A stretch of DNA of 64,000 nt from Bifidobacterium stellenboschense (GTDB lineage: Bacteria; Actinomycetota; Actinomycetes; Actinomycetales; Bifidobacteriaceae): contig NZ_JGZP01000015.1 of the NCBI RefSeq assembly GCF_000741785.1, positions 29,116 to 93,115 on the forward strand, given 5' to 3'. This document shows positions 34,081 through 43,294 of the stretch, piece after piece. Position 1 is the stretch's first letter. The number at the start of each line of letters is the position of its first letter. The notes under the pieces were generated by a model, which was not told the DNA's origin, did no database searches, and worked only from the letters and a program-made list of their open reading frames with translations. The position numbers and the translations under genes are program-made.

Positions 34081-35274
34081 ATGACCGCCACGAAACGCCG
34101 CGTACTCATCATCCAGGAGGCCATGGGCGGCTGCGGCCGCCACGTGGTCGACCTGGTCGAAGGACTCGACCCGGAACGGTTCGACGTCACGGTGATGTAC
34201 GGCACTTCGCGCATCGACGACTACTATCGCAAGGCGCTGCCCGCGATGGCAGGGCATGCGCGGTTGATTCCCTGCGACGATCTGGTGCGTCCGATCAGCC
34301 CCGCGCATGAGCTTAGGGCGCTGCGCGCGGTCATGCGCGTGATCCGGGAGTTCCGCCCCGAAGTGGTGCACTGCCACAGTTCGAAGGCCGGGGTGATCGG
34401 CCGTCTCGCGGTCCTGCTGTGCGGGCGCCACTCGGGCGTGCGCCGCGTGTTCTACACGCCTCACGCCTATTCGTTCCAGGCTCCCGAATTCGGCGGAAGG
34501 AAACGCGTCGTGTTCGTCGGGCTGGAACGGTGGATGAGCCGGCATGCGACGACGCTGACGTTCAACGTGAGCGCGGGTGAACGCGACGCCGCGCTCGCCG
34601 AACGGCTTGACACCCCCGCGAAATTCGAAGTCGTGTACAACGGTGTGGCGGACGTGCCCGTGCCGTCGCGCGCCGAAGCCCGCGCCCTGCTCGGACTGGA
34701 CGGGCTGGGCGTGCCGGCGGACGCTCCCGTGGTGGGTGTGACCGCGCGTCTCGTGGAGCAGAAGGACCCGTTGACCGCCATCGGCGTGATGAAGCGGGTG
34801 GTCGAGCAACGCCCGGACGCGCATCTGGTGATGGTGGGCGACGGCGACCTCGAACCGGCGGCGCGCGAGGCCGCGGCCGGCATCGCCGATCATGTGCATT
34901 TCCTCGGTTATCGTCCGGACGCCGAACGCGTGGTCGCCGCGTTCGACGTCTACCTGCTGTCCTCCCTGTACGAGGGCATGCCGTATTCGCTGGTGGAGGC
35001 GCTGCGCGCCGGCGTGCCGATCGCCGCGACCGACACCACCGGCAACGACGAAGTGGTGACGCCCGGCGCGAACGGCACGCTGTTCCCCGTGGGTGACGCC
35101 GAAGCCGGGGCGAAGGCCGTGCTGGGGCTGCTGGAGCATCCGATCCCGACGGAACAGGTGCGGAGGACCTATCGTGAGCGGTTCACATTGGACCGCATGC
35201 TGGAGACCATCTCCGCCCGATACGAGGGCGTGCCGCCCACCGGCGGCGAACGAGACGAGGAGGAGCGAGCGTGA
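34081..35274 (+). CDS. Glycosyltransferase family 4
   Basis: This 397-aa GT-B enzyme adds a sugar to the lipid-linked repeat unit on the cytoplasmic side. The N-terminal domain starts VLIIQEAMGGCGRH. The C-terminal domain carries VGVTARLVEQKDP and the nucleotide-sugar motif YEGMPYSLVEALRAG (EX7E). Donor and acceptor are unknown. Its stop overlaps the next GTG start (GTGA). It is in the EPS operon, 29 bases after the kinase. Confidence 0.9.
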   Translation: MTATKRRVLIIQEAMGGCGRHVVDLVEGLDPERFDVTVMYGTSRIDDYYRKALPAMAGHARLIPCDDLVRPISPAHELRALRAVMRVIREFRPEVVHCHSSKAGVIGRLAVLLCGRHSGVRRVFYTPHAYSFQAPEFGGRKRVVFVGLERWMSRHATTLTFNVSAGERDAALAERLDTPAKFEVVYNGVADVPVPSRAEARALLGLDGLGVPADAPVVGVTARLVEQKDPLTAIGVMKRVVEQRPDAHLVMVGDGDLEPAAREAAAGIADHVHFLGYRPDAERVVAAFDVYLLSSLYEGMPYSLVEALRAGVPIAATDTTGNDEVVTPGANGTLFPVGDAEAGAKAVLGLLEHPIPTEQVRRTYRERFTLDRMLETISARYEGVPPTGGERDEEERA

Positions 35275-37013
35275 TTCTCATCAAAGTCTGGTACCGGTTC
35301 ACCGGTCTGCTGCTCAAGGCCCTGTACAAGGTGGTGTACGGCCGCCACATGCGGTGGGGCAGGGGCTTCCACATGCGCAAGGGGTTCCAGGCCACCGTGG
35401 AGAACGGCGGCAGCATCGTGCTGGGGAACAACGTGTTCTTCAACAACGGGTGCGGTCTGCACGCGCGCAAGTCCATCACCATCGGCGACGAGACGATTTT
35501 CGGCGAGAACGTCCACGTGTACGACCACAACCACCGGTTCGCCGACCCGACGCTCGCCATCAAGGATCAGGGCTATTCGGAGGCTCCGGTGACGATCGGA
35601 CGCCACTGCTGGATCGGCTCGAACGTGACGATCCTCAAGGGCGCGACCATCGGCGACAACACGGTGATCGGCGCCGGATGCGTGATTTCCGGCGACATCC
35701 CCGCCGACTCCGTGGTGAGAATGGACGCCGCGCTCAGCGTCACCCCGATCCGCACCAAGGAACCGACCGCCACTTCTCTGCCCCCGCTGGCGGGGGCCGG
35801 CGAGCAACGCTCGACGGGGGGTGGTCTCACGGGAAGCCGGAAAGCCGCACCCGTCCGCGTGCTCGTGCTCGACACGGTGATGGACCGCGGCGGCGCCGAG
35901 ACCATGATGATGAACTACATGCGCCACATGGACCGCACCAAAGTCACCTACGACTTCCTCGTCAACCGCGACTACCGCGCCGCCTACGAGGACGAGATCG
36001 AACGCCTCGGCGGACACATCTACCGCATGTGCCCGATGTACCCGCAGTACTTCGGCCGGTACAAGAAGGAGTTCCGCGAATTCCTCAAGGCGCACCCGGA
36101 GTACCGCATCATCCACTCGAACCTGGAGGAGCGCAGCTACTTCGGCCTTCGCGAGGCATACAAGCTGGGCGTGCCGGTGCGCATCGCGCACGCGCACAAC
36201 CGCCCGGTGGGCTTCGACCTCAAATCCGTGTTCCGTGAATACTTCCGCCTGCGTCTGCCCAAGTACGTGACGCACATGTTCGCGTGCGGCGAGGAGGCCG
36301 GCGACTGGCTGTTCGGCGTGAAGAACCGCGGGCGCGTCATCCAGCAGCGCAACGCCATCGACACCGCCCAATACCGGTTCGACCCGGCCGTGCGCGCCGA
36401 GGTGCGCAGGGAGTTCGACGTGAAGGACTCCACGTTCGTGCTCGGGCACGTCGGCCGCTTCTTCCCGCAGAAGAACCATGAGTTCCTCGTCGACATCTTC
36501 GCCGCCCTGCACAAGATCCGCCCGGACAGCGAACTGTGGCTGGTCGGCGGCGGCGAGCTGAACGACGAGCTGAAGAACCGCATCCGCGCCAAGGTGGACG
36601 AACTCGGCCTGCATGACGCGGTGCGATTCCTCGGCGTGCGTTCGGACGTGAACCGGGTGATGCAGGGCATGGACTCGTTCATCCTGCCCAGCCTGTTCGA
36701 AGGTCTGCCGTTCACGATGATCGAAGCGCAGGCCGCCGGTCTGCCGTGCACGATCTCCGACCGTGTGCCGAAGCAGTGCGATGTGACCGGCAACGTGCGG
36801 ATCGTGCCGCTCGCCGCAAGTCCCGACGAATGGGCGAAGCGCGTACTCGACCAGGCCGCCGAGCCGAAGATCAAGGATCGCGCTGAGGGCCCGGAGCTCG
36901 TGACCAAGGCCGGCTTCGACATCACGGCGAACGCCGCATGGTTGCAGGGCTTCTATCTGGACGCGCTGGCGAAGGCCGAGCGGAACCGGTCCGGCAAGGC
37001 CGGTGCCCGATGA
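35271..37013 (+). CDS. Fusion of hexapeptide acyltransferase and family 4 glycosyltransferase
   Basis: 580 aa in one open frame. Residues about 1-168 are a left-handed beta-helix acyltransferase (HARKSITIGDETIFGENV, then IGRHCWIGSNVTILKGATIGDN) ending in the usual VVRMDA-type tail. Residues about 195-575 are a complete GT4 (LDTVMDRGGAETMMMNYM, GHVGRFFPQKNHEF, LFEGLPFTMIEAQAAG). Codons 171-186 are an inverted copy of the dispersed ACCACCC repeat (35781-35826), which is translated as a linker. The two enzymes are normally separate genes, so repeat insertion probably removed a stop. It could act as a bifunctional EPS enzyme. The GTG start is coupled to the upstream stop. Confidence 0.88.
   Translation: MILIKVWYRFTGLLLKALYKVVYGRHMRWGRGFHMRKGFQATVENGGSIVLGNNVFFNNGCGLHARKSITIGDETIFGENVHVYDHNHRFADPTLAIKDQGYSEAPVTIGRHCWIGSNVTILKGATIGDNTVIGAGCVISGDIPADSVVRMDAALSVTPIRTKEPTATSLPPLAGAGEQRSTGGGLTGSRKAAPVRVLVLDTVMDRGGAETMMMNYMRHMDRTKVTYDFLVNRDYRAAYEDEIERLGGHIYRMCPMYPQYFGRYKKEFREFLKAHPEYRIIHSNLEERSYFGLREAYKLGVPVRIAHAHNRPVGFDLKSVFREYFRLRLPKYVTHMFACGEEAGDWLFGVKNRGRVIQQRNAIDTAQYRFDPAVRAEVRREFDVKDSTFVLGHVGRFFPQKNHEFLVDIFAALHKIRPDSELWLVGGGELNDELKNRIRAKVDELGLHDAVRFLGVRSDVNRVMQGMDSFILPSLFEGLPFTMIEAQAAGLPCTISDRVPKQCDVTGNVRIVPLAASPDEWAKRVLDQAAEPKIKDRAEGPELVTKAGFDITANAAWLQGFYLDALAKAERNRSGKAGAR
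35781..35826 (-). repeat. Dispersed double-hairpin repeat inside a coding frame (copy R6)
   Basis: On the minus strand this reads ACCACCCCCCGTCGAGCG and ends with the CCCCCGCCAGCGGGGG-type hairpin. It matches the intergenic R1 and R2-R4 copies in layout but with changed bases. It lies in frame at the junction of the two enzyme domains of the 35271 gene. Confidence 0.7.
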
Positions 37014-38197
37014 GTTTCGGTTCCCTGAACGCCGCCCGCGTGGCGAGGATGAGCCGCAAGGAGCGCCGTCAGCGCAGGCTCGCCCTCGAACTGCGCAACA
37101 AGAACGCGCTTCTCGCGCTCATCCTCCCCGTGATGATCGCCGCCAAAATCATGGTGGCGTACGTGCTGCCGCCGAAGTATTTCTACGACAACAACCGCAT
37201 CCTCATGATGATGCTGGGCACGGCCGGGGATGCGGCGTGGGAGGGCGACTACCGGACCGCTTCGAATCTGTTCGGAAGCATCAATGTCGTCGGAATCGAC
37301 ACTCTGGTGGACTGGTCGATCTGTCTGGGCATCATCTTCACCGCTCTGGTGATTTTCATGGTGATTCGCGCGGATTCGCCCGACCTGCTGCAGTCGTTGT
37401 TCATTCTGGCGACCGTCGGCCTGCTCAACATCTACATCTTCACCATCGGCAAAGATATTATCCAGTTCGCGTTCTTCTTCGCCGTCTACGTGGTGCTGAT
37501 CCTGCCGCTCAACAACTCGCTGGTCAAAGTGGTCGGCAGCGCGGGCATCCTGTACTTCGAAAGCACGTTCTTCCGCGAGTACTACATTCTCATCGCGGCG
37601 CTGATTCTCGCCGTGTATGCGATTCTGCTGTTCTTCAAGCAGCGCAGCGCCATCGGTGTCGGCAGCACTCTGATCATCGTCGTGCTGCTGTTCGCCACCG
37701 TCTACCTGATGATGGTCGTCGCGAATGTGGTCATGCCTGACGAATACCACACGATTCTGAATCTACGTGCCGGCTATGATACGGCGTTCGGCGGTAGCGC
37801 GGATTCCGCCACGCTGATTCTGAACTGGATTCCGGGCGGTGGATTGCCGATCTATATGGCCAATTATCTCATCAACGCGTTTCGCATGATGATTCCGCTG
37901 GAACTGGTGATGCGGGGGCCCAACTATCTGCCGTTCTTCATGTTCCAATGCATGGTGACGTTCTACATGGTGAACCTCATCCGCCAGATCAACCATATCA
38001 ACGATGCCACATTGTTCATCGCCTTGTGCGTCTACATCGGCTATGCGATGGCCTCGTTCATCTTCGAACCGGACTTCGGCTCATGGACTCGCCATGAGGC
38101 GGCCACGTTCCCGGTGCTGTTGCTGCTGGTGCTCAACGATTTCCAGAAGATTCCCATGACCCAGGAGGAACGCATGCTGGTTAAAGGAGGTGCGTGA
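37010..38197 (+). CDS. Wzy-like EPS repeat-unit polymerase candidate
   Basis: 395 aa from an ATG overlapping the previous stop (ATGA). A basic N-terminus is followed by about ten hydrophobic segments. Near the C-terminus is FEPDFGSWTRHEAATFPV, resembling the D-x-GS-x-x-RH motif typical of Wzy-type polymerases. Such enzymes join flipped repeat units on the outer membrane face. A second polymerase-like protein lies at 52862. AT-rich codons increase in the 3' half compared with upstream genes. Confidence 0.78.
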   Translation: MSFGSLNAARVARMSRKERRQRRLALELRNKNALLALILPVMIAAKIMVAYVLPPKYFYDNNRILMMMLGTAGDAAWEGDYRTASNLFGSINVVGIDTLVDWSICLGIIFTALVIFMVIRADSPDLLQSLFILATVGLLNIYIFTIGKDIIQFAFFFAVYVVLILPLNNSLVKVVGSAGILYFESTFFREYYILIAALILAVYAILLFFKQRSAIGVGSTLIIVVLLFATVYLMMVVANVVMPDEYHTILNLRAGYDTAFGGSADSATLILNWIPGGGLPIYMANYLINAFRMMIPLELVMRGPNYLPFFMFQCMVTFYMVNLIRQINHINDATLFIALCVYIGYAMASFIFEPDFGSWTRHEAATFPVLLLLVLNDFQKIPMTQEERMLVKGGA

Positions 38198-38799
38198 TGG
38201 GCGCGGATGAACTGATCCGTTCCGATTGCTTCCGCTATGCGGCGCGATCGTCATGGAGCGTCATGGCGAAACAGCGTGCCGTGCAGATGGGATTCCGTTA
38301 CACCACCGTGCTGCGCAAGGCGCAGGCCCATCGCGGCGGCCTGCTGCACTATTGGTACCGGTTGCGCCTGTTGCGGTTGTCGAGGAAGACCGGTTTCCAG
38401 ATCGGCTATGGCGCCCGCATCGGTGCCGGCCTGTTCATCGGACACCGCGGCACCGTGATCGTCAACGGCGAGGCCCGTCTCGGCAGCAACGTGAACCTGA
38501 GTCCGGGCGTGGTCATCGGGCAGGAGAACCGTGGACGCCATAAAGGAGTCCCGCAATTGGGCAATCGGGTGTGGATCGGTTCCAACGCGGTCATCGTCGG
38601 GGGTGTCCTCATCGGCAACGATGTGCTGGTGGCGCCGAACGCGTATGTGAACTTCGACGTGCCCGACCACAGCATCGTCGTCGGCAATCCGGCCCGCGTG
38701 ATCCACCGAGAGAACGCGACGGAAGGCTACTGCCACAACCAGGTGCCGGATTCGACTCCCGACGAGGAGTATTCGGTGACGGAAGGAGGCGCACGATGA
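38197..38799 (+). CDS. Serine acetyltransferase-like hexapeptide O-acetyltransferase
   Basis: About 200 aa from the ATG at 38197, six bases after AAAGGAGG. An N-terminal helical part precedes hexapeptide repeats (IGYGARIGAGLFIGHRGTVI, then GNRVWIGSNAVIVGGVLIGND) and the conserved NVNLSPGVVIG. In an EPS operon this most likely O-acetylates a sugar residue using acetyl-CoA, rather than serving cysteine synthesis. Its stop overlaps the next gene start (ATGA). Confidence 0.85.
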   Translation: MGADELIRSDCFRYAARSSWSVMAKQRAVQMGFRYTTVLRKAQAHRGGLLHYWYRLRLLRLSRKTGFQIGYGARIGAGLFIGHRGTVIVNGEARLGSNVNLSPGVVIGQENRGRHKGVPQLGNRVWIGSNAVIVGGVLIGNDVLVAPNAYVNFDVPDHSIVVGNPARVIHRENATEGYCHNQVPDSTPDEEYSVTEGGAR

Positions 38800-39917
38800 C
38801 CCATGCTCCGAAGACCCATGTCGCGTTCTTCTCCGGGGACATCACCCGTTCCGGTGGCACTGAGAACGTGTCCATCATGATCGCCAACGCGCTGGCTGGG
38901 CAAGACGCCGATGCGGACATGCGGTATTCGTTCATCAGCCTGTTCGAAGAGGGCAGCGAACCGTTCTTCGCCATCGACCCGCGAATCGCGCGCCATACGG
39001 TGTACCCGACCGTCACCCACGGCATCCAGCATTATTTCGACACCGTGAAGCGGCTGCGCAAGCTGGTCGTGGACCATCATGTGGATGTGCTCATCGACAT
39101 CGACGGCATCCTCGACATGTACTCGCTGCCGTTGCGGCGTGGAACCGGTGTGAAGGTCATCTCATGGGAGCATTTCAACTATCTGCAGAACCCGGGCGTG
39201 CCGTACCGCAAGCTCACCCGCAGGTGGGCCGCACGCAAGGCCGACGCCATCGTCACGCTCACCGAAGCGGACAAGCAGTTGTATGAGACCAACGTGCACC
39301 CCAAGTGCCCGGTCATCGCCATCCCCAACCCGATGCAGGTCGTCACGCCGGAACCGCGGTACGATGCGGCTTCTTGCACCATTATCAGCTCGGGGCGCCT
39401 CACCTACCAGAAGGGCTTCGACATGCTGGTCGACGTGGCGGCCAAGGTGCTGCCGCGGCATCCCGACTGGCGGTGGCTCATCCTCGGCGAAGGAGAGGAC
39501 CGCCCCATGCTGGAGGAGAAGATCGCTTCGGCGGGCCTCGGTGAGCGGCTCATCCTCGAAGGGCGAGTCGACAACATGGCCGACTACTACCGCACGGCCG
39601 CCATGTTCGTCATGACCTCCCGCTTCGAAGGCCTGCCGATGGTGCTGCTCGAAGCCAAGGCGTACCGGTTGCCCATCGTGAGTTTCGACTGCATGACCGG
39701 TCCGGCGGAGATCGTGACCGACGGCGTGAACGGCGATCTGACGCCGGAAGGCGACATCGAGGCCACGGCGAAGGCGGTCAACCGTCTCATCGACGATGCG
39801 GACAGGCGGGAACGCTACTCCGCCCACGCGCTCGACGACGCCGACAGGTTCGGCATGGACGAGATCCTCGCCCGATGGCATGACCTGCTCTCCCGACTCG
39901 TCACGGAAGGCAGGTGA
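38796..39917 (+). CDS. Glycosyltransferase family 4
   Basis: 373 aa. The GT-B fold has an N-terminal FSGDITRSGGTENVSIMIAN and a C-terminal SSGRLTYQKGFDMLVD, with the EX7E-type motif RFEGLPMVLLEAKAYRLP. GGxE near the N-terminus is typical of polysaccharide GT4 enzymes. It adds one sugar to the repeat unit; donor unknown. Start is coupled to the acetyltransferase by a four-base overlap, and the next gene starts after four bases. Confidence 0.9.
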   Translation: MTHAPKTHVAFFSGDITRSGGTENVSIMIANALAGQDADADMRYSFISLFEEGSEPFFAIDPRIARHTVYPTVTHGIQHYFDTVKRLRKLVVDHHVDVLIDIDGILDMYSLPLRRGTGVKVISWEHFNYLQNPGVPYRKLTRRWAARKADAIVTLTEADKQLYETNVHPKCPVIAIPNPMQVVTPEPRYDAASCTIISSGRLTYQKGFDMLVDVAAKVLPRHPDWRWLILGEGEDRPMLEEKIASAGLGERLILEGRVDNMADYYRTAAMFVMTSRFEGLPMVLLEAKAYRLPIVSFDCMTGPAEIVTDGVNGDLTPEGDIEATAKAVNRLIDDADRRERYSAHALDDADRFGMDEILARWHDLLSRLVTEGR

Positions 39918-39920
39918 CCG

Positions 39921-41039
39921 ATGGCGTCACATGCACAACGCAACTCCAGCGTCGAGACGCTGCGCATCCTCGCCATGCTGATGATCGTCACCAGCCATTG
40001 CGTGATGTTCACGAACCTCGATGCGCTCGCGCTGCCGTTCGGCGTGAACAAGGTGCTCATCGAGACGTTCCTGTACTCCGGAGGCAAGGTGGGCGTGGTC
40101 GCGTTCTTCGCCATCTCCGCATGGTACTTGTCCGAAGCCGGGGGCGTGAAGGCCGGACTGCGCCGCGTATGGATCCTGGAACGGGAGATGCTGTTCTGGT
40201 CGCTCCTGCTGTTCGCCGCGACGGCGGCGCTCGACCACTCGCAGGCCGGTGTCCGATTAGCCACTTCCTCGTTGTTCCCCACCATCACCGCATTATGGTG
40301 GTATCCGACCGCCTACGCGGTGTTCCTGCTGTTCTTCCCGTTCCTCGTGACCGGATTGCGCGCGCTCGGCAGGACCGCGCACGGCGCGCTCGCCATCGTG
40401 ATGCTCGTGCTGTTCACCGGCCTCGACATGGTCATGCCGTTGTCCGCCGTGGGACTGCCCGGCGGCAACTACCTGAGCTTCGTCTACATCTACGTGCTCA
40501 TCACCTACTACCGGTGGTATATGAGGCCGATGCGCGATGCCACCGCATGGTGGCTGCTCGGCGGCGGGTACGCGCTCATCGCCGCCGGAGCCGTGGGCGG
40601 CGGCATCCTGTACGCGATGACCGGTCGTCTGCAGATGCTGCAGGTGTATGTCGGCAAGGTGGAGTTCCGCCTGCCCGTGCTCATGGTCGGATTGGCGTTG
40701 TTCGTGCTGTTCGAACGGCACGAGTTCCACAGTGCGGTGGTCAACGCCATCGCCTCATCCACGTTCGGCGTGTACCTCATCTCCGAATATCCGACGGTAC
40801 GGCAATGGCTCTGGCGCGATCCGCGACTCGACTTCGCCGCGCTCGCCGCCGGTCATCCGGTCGTGCTGATTCCGGCGCTCGTCGGCGCGGCGTGCGCGGT
40901 GTTCCTTGCCTGCACGCTGCTCGATCAGGTACGCGGGCTGCTGTTCCGTGCGACCGTGGACAGGAACAGGGGCAAATGGTTCGACAAGCTGGCCGGTGCC
41001 ATCGGCGCACAATTCGTTAATCGCAAGGAGAGCGTATGA
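39921..41039 (+). CDS. Acyltransferase 3 family membrane protein
   Basis: 372 aa with about ten helices. It begins NSSVETLRILAMLMIVTSHC, the family signature in which the His near residue 27 is catalytic, and RRVWILEREMLFW follows. These proteins move acetyl or other acyl groups to exported sugars. The C-terminus overlaps the following glycosyltransferase start by four bases. A related but separate acyltransferase lies at 50080. Confidence 0.88.
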   Translation: MASHAQRNSSVETLRILAMLMIVTSHCVMFTNLDALALPFGVNKVLIETFLYSGGKVGVVAFFAISAWYLSEAGGVKAGLRRVWILEREMLFWSLLLFAATAALDHSQAGVRLATSSLFPTITALWWYPTAYAVFLLFFPFLVTGLRALGRTAHGALAIVMLVLFTGLDMVMPLSAVGLPGGNYLSFVYIYVLITYYRWYMRPMRDATAWWLLGGGYALIAAGAVGGGILYAMTGRLQMLQVYVGKVEFRLPVLMVGLALFVLFERHEFHSAVVNAIASSTFGVYLISEYPTVRQWLWRDPRLDFAALAAGHPVVLIPALVGAACAVFLACTLLDQVRGLLFRATVDRNRGKWFDKLAGAIGAQFVNRKESV

Positions 41040-42076
41040 ACAGCCGTATGAGTGAGCGGCAGCCCTTGGTGTCCGTCATCGTGCCGGTATACGGCGTGGA
41101 ACGGTATCTCGACCGGTGTGTGAGCAGCATCGTCGACCAGACGTACCGCAATCTGGAGATCATCCTCGTCGACGATGGATCGCCGGACGACTGCCCGCGA
41201 ATGTGCGACGCGTGGGCGGCGAAGGATACGCGTGTCACGGTGATCCATCAGACGAACGCCGGCGTATCCGCCGCACGCAACCACGGCATCGACGAGGCAC
41301 ACGGCGAATACCTGTATTTCGTGGACGCCGATGATTTTGCGGAACCGGATCTCGTCGAGACGCTGGTCGCACGAGCCATCACCGACGACGCGCAGATCGT
41401 GTTCTGCGGGTACGAGACGAATACGCTGCAGCCGGATGGTTCATTGACGAAGACCGACGAGACGCGTTCATTCGATCTGACATTCGTGGAGAACACGGTT
41501 TTCGCGGCGGAATTCGCGGAACTCGCCGCGGAACGTTACGTGTATCCCTCATGGAACAAACTGTTCCGCACGGATTTCGTGCGCACGGTCGGCGCGCGGT
41601 TTCCCGTGGGTGTGGTGGCCGACGAGGATTCCTATTTCGATTTCCCTCTATACGCCGCCGTCGAACGGGTGAGCGTGGTGCCGGATTGGCTCTATCATTA
41701 TGTGGTGCGTTCCGGAAGTGCCGCCGGTCATTATCAGCCGGCCTTGTTCGACAGCCATAAAGCCGTATGGGAGTATGTCTCGCCGATTATCGCCCGATGG
41801 AATCCCCCGTTCGCCGTCGTGTTCGACAACCTGTTTCTGGGGGGAGTGGGACTGTGCCTGAACTTCCTGTATGAGGATCGTTCCCGCAGCGGCCGGTATC
41901 GGCGCGAGCAGGTGCGTGTCATCGCGGATGATGCCACGGTGAGGGACTTCGTGCGCAAGGTCAGACCCATCGGATCGCGCAACAAGCTGGCGGCGATGTG
42001 TCTGTGCGGCGGCACCGTACCGTGCCGCTTCTACGGCTGGTCGATCGCCACGCTGAAACGGCTTCGACGCCGATGA
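41036..42076 (+). CDS. Glycosyltransferase family 2
   Basis: This 346-aa GT-A enzyme has the canonical start PLVSVIVPVYGVERYLDRCV, then ILVDDGSPDDCP, SAARNHGID and the metal-binding FVDADDF. The C-terminal part is family-specific. It adds a sugar from a nucleotide donor. It is closely related in its first 120 residues to the frameshifted gene at 42151 on the opposite strand. The operon ends here, facing that gene across a 74-base gap. Confidence 0.9.
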   Translation: MNSRMSERQPLVSVIVPVYGVERYLDRCVSSIVDQTYRNLEIILVDDGSPDDCPRMCDAWAAKDTRVTVIHQTNAGVSAARNHGIDEAHGEYLYFVDADDFAEPDLVETLVARAITDDAQIVFCGYETNTLQPDGSLTKTDETRSFDLTFVENTVFAAEFAELAAERYVYPSWNKLFRTDFVRTVGARFPVGVVADEDSYFDFPLYAAVERVSVVPDWLYHYVVRSGSAAGHYQPALFDSHKAVWEYVSPIIARWNPPFAVVFDNLFLGGVGLCLNFLYEDRSRSGRYRREQVRVIADDATVRDFVRKVRPIGSRNKLAAMCLCGGTVPCRFYGWSIATLKRLRRR

Positions 42077-42150
42077 CGGGGCGACGTCGAAGCCGGTGGA
42101 TGACGGGCATCCATTCCCTGTGGTCCTCCGGCCTTGCGGGACGCCCTCGC

Positions 42151-43127
42151 CTAGCGGACGCGCCGATTCAGCGCGTAATAGGCGCGGGGCCAGTGGCTGA
42201 AGCAGAAGATGCGCGCCTTGCGCGCGAATGTCACCTTCGTGTCGCGATAGACAGGGTCGGCCGTCTTTCGTAGCCGTGCGGCGTACTCGCCGATCTGGGC
42301 TTTGGGACGGTGTGACCGCACCAGCGAGAACAGCACGTCATAATGCTTCTGCATGCGGTAGTAGGCCATGCCCGCGGTATTGGCGCATCCCAGAGCACGA
42401 AGCTGCTTGACGATCATTTCGCCGATGGTGATGCGGTCGAAGGAATGTTGCGAGAACGTGCCGTTGGTGATGGATCCGGGGCGCATGCGGTACTGGTAGA
42501 GGGCCTTGCCCTCGACATGCACCCGATTGGCGAGATGGAAGGCGATGGCGTTGAAGTAGAAGTCCTCGCTGTTGAGCCTATGGGGAACCGGAGAGCATCG
42601 GACCGTTCCAGCAACGCGGCCCGGTACAGTTTGCCCCACGCGCAATCCAGGATGTTCCCGGTGCAGTGGAGGAACTCGTCCAAGGCCTGTTCGCCGGTGA
42701 AGGTGTGGGTCGGCGGCGCCATCGGGGTGATGACGGTCTCGAGATCCTCGGTCACCTTGTTGGCGCCGCAGGACACGATATCCGCGTCATGTGCAAAAGC
42801 ATCGGACACCAGCGTCTCGATCATCTCCGGCGCGATGACGTCGTCGCTGTCCACGAAGGAGACGTATGAGCCCCTCATCGCATCGACGCCGCTGTTGCGG
42901 GCCGCGGAGAGGCCGCCGTTGCGTTCGCGGTGAATCACACGGATGCGTGCGTCCTTCGCGGCCCACCGGTCGCACAGTTCGGGGCAGCGGTCGGGGGAGA
43001 CGTCGTCGATGATGATGATGTCGAGATTCCGATATGTCTGATCGACGATGCTGGAAATGCACGCATCCAGATACCGTTCGACGTTGTATACGGGGACGAT
43101 GACCGACACCAATGGTGATTGCCGCAT
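42151..43127 (-). pseudogene. Family 2 glycosyltransferase disrupted by a single frameshift
   Basis: The N-terminal frame (starting 43127) runs PLVSVIVPVYNVERYLDACI through FVDSDDV to RFPIG. The natural continuation, LNSEDFYFNAIAFHLANR and onward to YYALNRRVR, is in another frame from about 42580. A one-base loss near 42575-42585, beside a CCCC run, explains the break. Joined, the product would be about 325 aa, normal for the family. It may be a true null allele, a phase-variable gene or a sequencing error. AAGNSG-type and SDD motifs are otherwise intact. Confidence 0.8.
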
Positions 43128-43294
43128 GGGGTGTTCTCCTCCGAGAGTCGGAACCGAGTTTTCTTATGCTCCAATCGTCAATGGTGGCATGGACGGATAC
43201 AATCGGGGATGCAGAGGAGGACGGTAGGGGGCATTCGATATATTGGATACGGCTTTGGCCCATTCCTTGGTTTGTGAGGTAAGGAAAGACTCAT

